Positions 55,344-64,000 of a stretch of 64,000 nucleotides of DNA are shown one piece after another (position 1 is the stretch's first letter; every line of letters starts with the position of its first letter). The DNA lies in contig CM042032.1 of NCBI GenBank assembly GCA_023525975.1, forward strand, positions 35,940,001-36,004,000, in the 5' to 3' direction. The position numbers and the translations under genes were made by a program. The DNA comes from Smallanthus sonchifolius. Lineage: Eukaryota; Streptophyta; Magnoliopsida; Asterales; Asteraceae. The notes beneath the pieces are model-generated. The model was given only the letters and a program-made list of their open reading frames with translations. It searched no databases and was not told the origin of the DNA.

Positions 55344-56000
55344 TCAGGACACTTCAGCCCAACAGAGAGGTGATCGACATTTCCGTCTATACAGTGCCTC
55401 GAACGGTGCTGCCTTGATTCTAGTATGATAGCTGTTATTGTAGGAGAACTCTACTAAAGGCAGATAAGTCTCCCAACTGTTATCGAAATCAATCACACAA
55501 GCACGTAACATGTCTTCCAGGGTTTGAATGGTATGCTCACTCTGGCCATCTATTTGGGGATGGTACGCTGTGCTAATATCCAGGCGTGTGCCTAGATATT
55601 TTTGTAATGATTGCCAAAAGTTTGAGGTGAATCGAGCACCTCGATCAGAAATAATGGAAATTGGCACTCCATGTCGAGAGATTACTTCTTTCAGATGGAT
55701 ACGAGTCAACTTCTCCATTCTATCAGTCTCTTTGATTGCTAGGAAATGAGCGGATTTGGTTAATCGATCTATGATCACCCAGATGGTGTCGCACCCACTA
55801 GGGGTTCGGGGTAATTTGGTAATGAAGTCAATGTAAATCTGCTCCCATTTCCACATCGAGATTTCCGGTTGCTGGAGCAAACCAGATGGCTTTTGATATT
55901 CAAATTTGACTTTAGAACAAGTCAGGCACGTGCTCACGTAGGTGGCTATATCAGTCTTCATGTTCGGCCACCAGTACAGAACTTTCAGATCATGATACAT
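55344..56000 (-). pseudogene. pol: Integrase of element H
   Basis: A 218-codon piece covers part of the zinc domain (CLTCSKVKFEYQKPSG) and the catalytic core. The core keeps DFITKLP, IISDRGARF and HPQIDGQSEHTIQ, so the D-D-E residues survive, but SDRD has become SDRG and ERT has become EHT. A frame break at 55340 separates the tail. The upstream EAHK..YSIHPG part lies across another break near 56030. Non-functional as part of a broken polyprotein. Confidence 0.88.
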
Positions 56001-56162
56001 CTTATCGGAACCAGGATGAATGGAATATCAAGACTTGTGTGCTTCGTATATCACAAGTTCCCTTAAATTTCCATACCGCGGGACCCATATTCGCTCCAAG
56101 AAATAGCGAATACAATCCGATCTAGTCTCGAGTTGTTTCTCCATGCCACGCAAGGATTCTAA

Positions 56163-56447
56163 CTAAAGGTTTTCTTCTTTCATTGCGTCGAGTTGAGCAT
56201 TACGGATTTGGTCGGGTAATCCAGTATGAATAGTGAGTTGTAGCACTCGAACTCGTCTAGGTTTGGTTTCTTTTTGGCTTAGGGCATCAGCTACCACGTT
56301 ATTTTTTCCTGGATGATATTTGATAGCATAATCATAATCGTTCAAAAGTTTGACCCAGCGAAGCTGTCGCATGTTCAACACTTTCTGCTCGAAGATGTGC
56401 TGAACACTCTTGTGATCGGTGTAAATAGTGCTTCTGGTACCGTACAA
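56163..56447 (-). pseudogene. pol: RNase H C-terminal part of element H
   Basis: Reads MYGTRSTIYTDHKSVQHIF and YHPGKNNVVADALSQKE, the end of RNase H and the linker. Sequence to 56566 is in other frames. Confidence 0.85.
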
Positions 56448-56565
56448 GTAATGTCTCTAGATTTTAATTGAAAATACAATGGCTCCCAACTCCAAGTCAT
56501 GAGTCGTGTCTTCTCATGGAATTTCAACTAACGGGAAGCGTATGCGATGACCTTTTCGCGTTGCA

Positions 56566-57520
56566 TTAACACACAACCAAGACCCTGGATGAAGCATCCC
56601 AATACACTACGAAATCATCCGTTCCATCTGGCAGAGATAAGATGGCTGCGCTACAGAGTTTCTGCTTCAACATCTGGAATGCGAATTCCTGGGATTCACC
56701 CCAGTTATACACGGTACCTTTGTGGGTTAGGGCGGTAAGGGGTTGAGCGATATTTGAGAATCCTTCAATAAATCTACGGTAGTAGCCAGCAAACCTAGAA
56801 ATTGTCACACCTCCGTTGGAGTTTTTGGCGCTGCCTAATTCTTGATGGCTTCCACTTTGGTTGGATCGACATGTATTCCTTTCTCGTTGACTACATGCCC
56901 TAGAAATTGAACTTCACGAATCTAGAAATCGCACTTGGAAAATTGGCATATAACTGCTCTTGCTTCAGCAGTTCCATAATTAAACGCAGATGCTCCTCAT
57001 GTTCTTCCCTACTCTTAGAATAGATGAGGATGTCATCAATGAAAATGATGGCGGACTTGTCAAGATAAGGTTTACACACTCGATTCATGAGTTCCATAAA
57101 TACCGGGGGTGCATTGGTTAACCCAAATGGCATGACCAAAAACTCGTAATGGTCGTACCGGGTTCTGAATGCAGTTTTAGAGATGTCTTCCTCCCAAACT
57201 CTTAGCTGATGGTAACCAGATCTTAAATCGACTTTTTGAGTAGAAGCTCGACCCTTGAAGTTGGTCGAACAGATCGTCAATACGGGGAAATGGATAACGG
57301 TTCTTGACAGTCACTTTGTTTAGCTCACGGTAATCGATTCACATACAGAAAGTCCCATCTTTCTTCTTGATGAATATGACTAGGGCTCCCCATGGCGATG
57401 AGCTAGGTCGGATAAAACCCTTATCCAACAACTCTTGCAGCTGTGTGGATAACTCTTGTAACTCATTTGGTGCAAGTCTGTACAGTGCTCGAGCAATAGG
57501 CGCTGCTCCGAGTGTTAGAT
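56566..57520 (-). pseudogene. pol: Reverse transcriptase and start of RNase H of element H
   Basis: RT is spread over frames. The piece 56900-57280 keeps DLRSGYHQLRVWEEDISKTA, GLTNAPPVFMELMNR and FIDDILIYSKS, so the catalytic Asp pair is present. The piece 56566-56808 has GYYRRFIEGFSNIAQPLTAL and the start of RNase H (YWDASS, where relatives have YCDAS). Stops and shifts lie near 56810-56900 and 57281-57330. Confidence 0.88.
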
Positions 57521-57524
57521 CAAT

Positions 57525-58223
57525 TTAAAATTCGACCTGTCGGTGAGGTGGAAGACTAGGCAAGTCTTCTGGGAAAACCTCGGGAAAATCACGAACGATA
57601 GGAATGTCATCAATCTTCTTCTTTTCAGAATGCTTTTCGGTGACAAGGGCTAGGATAGCGGTATGACCTTTACGCAAACATTTATATGCTTTCATGAAAG
57701 ATATGATGCCTACGAATGCACCACTCTTTTTGCCTTGAACAGATAGGATTTCTCCGCTAGAGAGGGGAATACGAACGATTTTATCATGACAGACAATCTC
57801 GGCTTGGTTTTTTTTGAATAACCAATCCATACTGACAACAACGTCGAAATTTCCAAGTGTAACTGACATGGGATCGATATCAAGTTTATGACCAGACAGT
57901 CCTAGCTTACATCCCTTAAGGATGTGAGTTTCTTCGATTATCTTACCATCCTTTATCTCTATGGTGTACTTGGGTTCTAATACGGTTGGGGTTGTTTCTA
58001 ATAGTTTACTAAGGCTTTTAGATATGAAGCTCCTATCAGCACCAGTATCGAAAAGAATAGAAGCAAAACAATCGTTTAGAGGAAACTTACCAGTGACCAC
58101 ATTATGATCATTCCTTACCTCCCCTGAGCCAATCACAAACGCTCGACCTTTCGCACCATTACCATTGTTGTTACCGTTGTTGCCCTGGTTGTTGCTACTG
58201 TTACCATTGCCATTCTTTTTCAA
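57525..58223 (-). pseudogene. gag-pol: Gag end and protease of element H
   Basis: A 232-codon piece starts in an Asn/Gly-rich repeat (NGNGNSSNNQGNNGNNNGNG) after a degraded CCHC knuckle. It contains the intact protease motif FDTGADRSFIS, then DVVVSMDWLFKKNQAEIVC and the conserved PEVFPEDLPSLPPHRQVEF end. A TAA at 57525-57527 replaces the Arg codon seen in EFRIDL of other copies. Confidence 0.88.
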
Positions 58224-59684
58224 CTGTGGGCAGTTCCTCTTGAAATTCCCTTCTTTTCCACACTTAAAACAACCTTTGGGTGGTTCCGTAGGTGGTGTCT
58301 GTTTGGCTTCAAGCTTACTTCTTCAGTCTTTGGCCGCATAGGCATTTTTCCACACCGCTGGCAGCGGTATTTATCGCTCGACCCATTGTGGTGAAAGCCG
58401 CACTTCTTGCACTTCGGGTACTTCCCAGCATATGTACCCTGGTTCTGGTTGGAAGAGGTAGACTGATTATATGTCTGAGTAGGTTCGTACCTATGCTGTT
58501 GCTGCTGTGGGGGTGGATTAGCTGAAAAGGCTTTAGATTCAGTGTTGTCAAACTTGCGCTTGTTGTTGTCAGCAGTCTTGGTGATCGCGCCTCTCGGGGG
58601 TAGGGTACCCTGAGCTACGGCTTGATCGGTCAGCTTGTGGGCCAGTCTGATGGTCTGCTGGATAGTAGTGGGGTTTGATCACCATGCTCTGGATCTGAGG
58701 GGCTAGACCCTCAATGTACTTCTCGATTCTTTTGTAAACAGGGGTTACCATTTGAGGACATAGAACTCCTAATTCGTACGAATGGGTAGTGTAAGTCTCG
58801 ATCTCTGAACCCTCCATCTTCAGGTTCCAAAACCTTTTCCAAGTAAGGGCGGGACCCTCGAGTGTGCAAGATGCATACTTGACTTGGTTAGCTTGAGGAC
58901 AATTGCACATTTCAAACACAGATTCAACCTTTTCCATCCAACGGAGCAGACCGACTGCTCCTTCAGCACCACTGAAAGTGTGGGGCTTACACTCCATGAA
59001 TTTCTTGAATGTGCATGTTTGTGGGTTAACAGGTTGACCTGGATTGAATCAGTGTCTGCTGAAGAAACAACAGATCCCTCATCATCATCCTCATCTGGTT
59101 CTTCCTCAGCTTTTCCTTCATGTTCATTCCCTACCGCATTGGCAACCTCAAGTTGTGCCTCCAACTCCTCAATCCTTGTCTGAGCTTTTGCAAGACTAAA
59201 CTCTAGTCCAATCACGCGGTTTTTCCAAGTCCTTGAATACCGCATCCAAATTGTCATGTACAACATCAGTGTCGCCTAAACTCACAGTCAGTCCCTTTAG
59301 TTTATGATCGGCTTGGTTCCCTTGCTGCAACAATCCAGTGATCTCACCAGCCGCATCACACATGTTTCCGATTTCTTGGTCCATCTTTTCCACGAAAGCA
59401 ACAAAGGCTTGTTCTAACGGGTACTACAAGGGTGGTAGAGTCTGCGAGGTAGAGGTAATGTCAGTAGTAGGTGGGGGTGGGACTTGCTCCTGGTGAATCC
59501 AACTCCTGATCATGTCAGGATACTAGTGCCAGTCCTAAGTGCTACCCCTGATGCAAACGGTGAACGGCTCACCATAAACTATTGTGTTATCAACCGGGTT
59601 AAATCGGCGCTTCTTAGGCCCGGGAGATTGTACGGTAGGAACTGCGGGTTCCTGGCTAGCTGGGGATGAAGGTGATGTAGACAT
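58224..59684 (-). pseudogene. gag: Gag of element H, broken and internally deleted
   Basis: The start is at 59684 (MSTSPSSPASQEPAVPTVQS), about 120 bases inside the primer site, and stops after about 50 codons. Later pieces are in several frames. 59196-59393 is acidic and helical. 58820-59266 has a likely coiled coil (IEELEAQLEVANAV) and an Asp/Glu-rich patch. 58569-58997 has the gag core (FSGAEGAVGLLRWMEKVESV). In the core, ALTW is joined directly to FWNLKMEGSEIETY, so about 45 residues present in A and C are missing here. Zinc knuckle remnants lie near 58240-58420. Confidence 0.8.
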
Positions 59685-59803
59685 TTCCTGTAATGTAATG
59701 TGTAAGTGCCATGTATGGGTGTCTGTGCTGTGTAACTAATGCAATGTGTGTGGTTATAGTCTAAGTCTACTACTAATGCAAACCTAGTTTGCTAAAACCT
59801 TTA

Positions 59804-59815
59804 GCTCTGATACCA
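59804..59815 (-). other. Primer binding site of element H
   Basis: Minus strand TGGTATCAGAGC followed by T where others have C; three bases inside the 5' LTR. Confidence 0.85.
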
Positions 59816-60120
59816 ATCTATCACACCCTCAAAATCCACCTGCGGGGTTATACCGCGAGGCGCGTGCTGCAAACCAGGATCATTGTCATTAGTTATATTG
59901 AATGACCACTATATGCGTTTTAAAATACCAGTGTTGCTCATAGTCAAGAGACAACACCGTTAAGTTTTAAAATATTGCGGAAGCGTAAATAAAACCAAGT
60001 GCAAGAATAACCAAATGCGCAAAACAAGGCGCCCAAAACCAAAGTGGTTAAAGTTTGAAAACATGTTTAAAAGCCATGCAAACTCTGATGCATCCTATTC
60101 CTCATGTATACCTTAGTGAC

Positions 60121-60594
60121 CTGAGAAAGACATGCTTAAAGTTTCAACACAATGGTTGGTGAGTTCACAGGTTTGTAAGTAAATATATGTTCGATGTTTG
60201 CCAGATAGTGTAACTAAAGTATATAAATAGATAGCTAGTCTATGTTCATGCAACTACATAGTGTTTCGTAATCGAAGCTGACTGTTTGGTTTGTTTGTTG
60301 TGTTTTCCTTCCGCCATGTCCACCAAAACAATGGCAATGTGTTTAGGTCAACATTACACCCATTCGACCTCTAGTCGAGTTAGCGTGACTAATGCGGGTG
60401 GGGTTTGTCAAACCCAGTAGTACTACTCAAAATTACCTCGCTATGCTCCAATACTAACGATTCGATATGTAAGGACTTTCATGGTGTGTTTGCACTATAG
60501 TACGCAAGTGATAATACAAGATCCAAAATGTTTGTGTGCATGCTTTCTCCCCCCAAAAGGAAAGTAATTAAAATAGAGGGGCCGTGAAACTCAC
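60121..60594 (-). other. Predicted leader intron in the H 5' LTR
   Basis: Minus strand: donor CTGAG/GTGAGTTTC at 60594, acceptor TTCTCAG ending 60121, 474 nt, hairpin CAAC-CATTGT-GTTG at about 60158-60145. Confidence 0.5.
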
Positions 60595-60914
60595 CTCAGA
60601 GTATGTGCTAGAATGACAAGTGAAAGACAGGTGACCCGCTAACGGATACCTATATTTCATAAGTTTATGAGTGTGTGTTCGTGTTGGTTCGTAAGACCTT
60701 TGCATCCAAACAATCCTATTATTTATGTGTTTGAAAAGAGTTAAAAAGTTTGACTCCTGTTTGACCAAGTTTGACCCGACGACCTGTTGGTGACTCATTA
60801 TATGAATTAGTGTTTGATTAGTATAATACTATCATATTATATACATAAGATCGTGCAGGTAACACGTATCAACAATTCCTTATTATTCTAGTATGCTAGA
60901 ACAGATACTACATA

Positions 60915-61025
60915 TAGCAAGTTTCCATATTTAGCAAGTTTCCATATTTAGTAAGTTTCCATAATTAGCAAATTTCCATATTTAGTAAGTTTCCATAATT
61001 AGCAAGTTTCCATATTTAGCAGGTT
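60915..61025. repeat. Array of six TTTCCATA-type 18-19 bp repeats in the H 5' LTR
   Basis: Units such as AGCAAGTTTCCATATTT repeat six times. The 3' LTR counterpart at about 50055-50130 has four. Confidence 0.85.
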
Positions 61026-62477
61026 TGATTAAGATTCATGTTTCCTGGAAACTATCATTACTAACATGTTAATCAGATCAATCTAACGTGTCCTAGGTCA
61101 TCACATCACATACCATATGCCTAGAACTCAACATGTGGTTCACATTCCAAATTAGGGTTTCCTTTTAAGTAATTAGGCATACATTACAATTTCCATGATT
61201 TACGGTTCCTAGCATGTTTCTATGTTTGTCATAGCATATAAGAATTCATCAAGTTGCATCAAACATGTTTAGAAATCACATTCCAAATTGATAAACACAA
61301 AAAGTTTCTATTTATAGTAAGCTATGAACATCATGCGTGATTTCTATGATCTAATGTTTCATAACTTGTTATTATGTCGTAACTAGCATATAACTATCAT
61401 CACATAACAGCATGCATGTCTAAATAGTAAGCTATTAACATTCTTGAGAATTAAAATTTCCTTATTTAGAAACCCTACAAAACCGGGCTAGGTATACAAA
61501 ATCTAATTTCACAAATCACATAATCATGCATCAACTATCCTATAAACATCATCATATCATATGCATCATGTCTAATATGTAGTATAGAATATCAATAAAG
61601 TTTTCATAAATAGTAACCCTCGGTTTTATGCATCTAGGGTTTTACAAACACATCAAATCTAACAAATATCATAACAAGACTCGATTAACTTTAAAGTTTG
61701 TATCTTTATTGATCAAAGACCATTGTTTGGATGAATTAGGGTTTTATATAACCCTGAAAATCAAAAATCATATATATAAGCGGATAAAAATCTTACTTGT
61801 TGCGTTAGTAACGAAGATTGGTACTTGGATTGATTAAAAACACCAACAATTGCAAGATAGAAATCGATTTGAGAATGGTTTATGGTGGCGTAGAGGTCGA
61901 CGGCTTCAAATAGGGGGTGGGGGGTGGATTTCGACTAAAACAAGTGGGAATGGGGATTAGGGTTTGATAAATATATTAAATAGTTATTCTATGGGCTTAT
62001 GATGGGTTTAAACAAGTTTAGGAGGCCCGTTGGTTAATTTAAAAGGATTTTAATTGATTTAATTAATCCTACTACTTAAAATTAACTTCTACTAATTATT
62101 TTTATAAAAACCTTTTTTTATAAAAACCTTTTTTTATAAAAATGACTAATGCAAATAAAATCACAAAGTTACGCGTAAACGTACGCGATTTCACGAAAGT
62201 TCACGAATTAAGCATAAATCACATAACATGTAATTTCACATAATTTATATTAAATATAAATTAATAATTGTTCAAAATATTATATTTGATTAATCACCAA
62301 CGTTTGGGGACAGACTCGTGTGATTCGGTAATTCTCCGAATTACCGTTACGTGAGTGTTTGTGCAATAACCGACACACTTAATTAATCCTAATCAAGTGT
62401 AATGCATGTATGAATGATTTAGATAACAGTGTTTGTGTTAACGGAGTTAACAAAAAAATGTCGGGTGTCACGAAATG

Positions 62478-63075
62478 TTTAATTGTTTAATTTAACTGTT
62501 TGCCATGATTATGAAATGATTTGAGGTCATAAAGTATTCACCGGCATATAGCTGACGTTTATTTTCCAAATGTTTATAGGAAAGGATTAAAATGACCTTA
62601 GTATACGGGGACTGGCTACAACCTAAGTCCTAGGGATAGTTTTGTTGCATAGCCAGGTCGGGCCACACACCTAGACCTGGTGCAACCCAAAAATATATTA
62701 TACAGGTCCGTGCTATGCACAAGAAGAACATGGGAAAAGAAAAGGTTAAGGTTCCCAAAGGATTTCGACTCCCTAGGCATAATACATCCTTTTATATTTT
62801 ACCGACTTTGGTCAGGGTTTTGATTTCAAATCAAATGTACAAGCGATTGGGTTTTATACCCCAAGTATTTTAATGAAATGATCTTTTATCTACACGACGA
62901 GATTCTGATATTTTCAAACCAACCCTTGAGGTTGAAACAATTTACGGAAAGCGCCTTGATAAAAACGTTATTCCGCTGCACAAAAACAAACTCTGAAATC
63001 AAAGCAGGTACCGTCGGTGCCAACTGACGTCGTAGCCCATGAGCATCCCGGGGGTGCCTGGGGCGGGGTCTGACA
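62478..63075 (+). mobile_element. U5 end of the element J 5' LTR (right piece)
   Basis: Continues J after the GAAATG duplication. Holds the predicted acceptor TTTATAG (ending 62579) and hairpin CGGC-ATATA-GCTG (62542-62554). The donor AAAA/GTAAGG lies at 48524 on the other side of element H. Confidence 0.7.
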
Positions 63076-63080
63076 TTGGT

Positions 63081-63093
63081 TGGTATCAGAGCC
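63081..63093 (+). other. Primer binding site (tRNA-iMet type) of element J
   Basis: TGGTATCAGAGCC five bases after the J LTR end. Confidence 0.9.
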
Positions 63094-63727
63094 CAAGGTT
63101 TTAACGAAGTTAGTATCTAAGCTTTAACCAGTATAAGCAAAGACATGCCTACTAGTGAAAGTAGGTAGACACTTAGAACAAGCTAATAGTGTCATACTTG
63201 CAGGTAGAAATTTGTCTGGAGGACAAGGGTATAATAGTTACTATAATCCTAATGCTATTCAGCAAGAACCTATCAAAAATCCATTTGCGCCAATGGAGAT
63301 TGATAACTTCGCGTGGTATCATGTGATACCCGGCAATTTCAGGTGAATGTCCATACCCGACTATTACTTGATTACATATGATTACACATGCATTATACTT
63401 AATTATAGAGTAATTAAGTACATATATCATATAGCAAAGTCCAGTCAATTCATTTCAATTCATGCATCGATAATCTGGAGGATTACCGGATCACGCATGC
63501 GTCCTGTCACGCGAACGTTGGTGAATTATACAATGAATATTTTGATACATATCTGGTGTGTATAAATCACATGTAATACTGTGATTTATTATTTCGTGTT
63601 TAGATTAATTTTTTGGAAATTTTTAGAGAAACTTTTGTTTTTAACGCTTTCTAGCGGATATGCGATATGTGTCAACAATTCTAAATGGGATTTTATAAAA
63701 ATAACTTGTTTTACATTATGGGCTTAA
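63094..63727 (+). other. Start of element J interior; one short unrecognised ORF
   Basis: A 63-codon frame at 63155-63346 contains GGQGYNSYYNPNAIQQEPIK and PFAPMEIDNFAWYHVIPGNF. I recognise no family. It has the position of a gag start but no gag motif. A CTTGCAG/GTAG string at about 63205 may be incidental. The rest is AT-rich with nothing seen. Confidence 0.4.
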
Positions 63728-64000
63728 TGATGTGTCGTTTTTAATATATAAAAATATAATAAACATATTTTTAGGATGGTTTTACGAGATCAGGTTTTAA
63801 ATTTATAAAATGATAAATACTCAAACTTAAAACACACACAATAGGCAAGTGTACCTATCGCAGCGTAATATAGTTTAGGTAAGAACCAAGTATCGAACCA
63901 ACGGACACGGTCGAATTCCAATACTCAACTTTTGTTAACGTTTAGCTGGTTTAATTAGTGAGTGAGTTTTGTGTGCTTGTGGAACATGAAAGTAAATGAA
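63728..64000 (-). mobile_element. LTR K: F-family LTR, minus orientation, cut by window edge
   Basis: TGATGTGTCGTTTTTAATAT onward is the reverse complement of the F LTR end (43602 backward), including the GCAAGTGTACC and TCGAACCAACGGACACGGTC words. Five bases before it are CTTAA. It interrupts the J interior. Confidence 0.9.

Larger units (their letters stand above)
59819..62470 (-). mobile_element. 5' LTR of element H (2652 bp)
   Basis: Uninterrupted copy; plus strand runs from TATCACACCCTC (TG expected, mutated) to CGGGTGTCA. Contains a TTTCCATA repeat array (60915-61025) and a predicted intron. ORFs inside (60568, 61628) are chance frames. Confidence 0.93.
48950..62471 (-). mobile_element. 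Element H: heavily decayed Tekay-like retrotransposon
   Basis: Minus-strand element: 5' LTR 59819-62470, primer site 59804-59815, degraded gag-pol 54783-59684, 3' LTR 48950-54663 with two later insertions. Flanks share GAAATG (48944-48949 and 62472-62477). It lies within the 5' LTR of element J. Confidence 0.9.
47808..63075 (+). mobile_element. 5' LTR of element J, split by element H
   Basis: The right end GGTCTGACA at 63075 is followed by TTGGT and a primer site, so this is a 5' LTR. Its left start is placed at TGTGACATATG (47808) by matching the usual start/end pattern; TGTCAGGAATG at about 47836 is an alternative. Without H the LTR is about 1.74 kb. It has five GCGGACCGC-type modules and a TACAAATAG box near 48313. 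Confidence 0.65.

Overview
This window is plant nuclear DNA, a eudicot and probably an Asteraceae (inferred from the general look of the element families, not proven). I find no intact host gene. Nearly all 64 kb is a stack of LTR retrotransposons inserted into one another, plus one Helitron. Most are Ty3/gypsy elements of the Tekay/Del-like chromovirus type: LTRs of about 2-2.9 kb, an initiator-Met tRNA primer site (TGGTATCAGAGCC), and a gag-protease-RT-RNase H-integrase ORF with a chromodomain-like tail. A second lineage is Athila-like: LTRs of about 1.7 kb, a TGGCGCC primer site and a DLGAS protease. One Ty1/copia scrap is also present.

Layout, left block (1-23175). Element A (minus strand, nearly intact, left LTR cut by the window edge) sits inside the gag of element B (+). 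B sits inside the gag of element C (+). C sits inside a minus-strand LTR called M. The 5' halves of B and C lie left of the window.

Middle block (23176-46930). Element D (+) has a 5' LTR, a primer site and an unrecognised gag-like region. D carries a solo LTR of family A (26244-28802) and a solo LTR E (29381-44953, perfect GATTG duplication). E is itself split by a 4.4-kb Helitron (30510-34929) holding kinesin-5 and SCAR/WAVE gene fragments, and by Athila-like element F (35327-43602), which has gag and protease but no RT or integrase. A copia integrase scrap follows at 46531-46930.

Right block (46931-64000). A minus-strand LTR (G) lies in the copia scrap. G is interrupted by element J (+). 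The 5' LTR of J is split by decayed minus-strand element H, and the 3' LTR of H contains two solo LTRs (L and I, each with a perfect target duplication). J's interior is broken by another F-family LTR (K), which runs off the window. This gives five nested levels.

Three comparative signals stand out. First, every chromovirus LTR whose U5 is visible has a predicted leader intron, with a small hairpin over its branch point whose stem changes in a compensatory way between families. Second, four LTRs carry a tRNA-like A-box/B-box/oligo-T module in the transcribed leader. Third, three LTR families carry repeated paired palindromes just upstream of the TATA box. The genes do not form a host pathway; they are retrotransposon polyproteins in various stages of decay. 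All readings were made by eye, so boundaries marked by TG...CA and target duplications are firm, while family names and splice sites are predictions.
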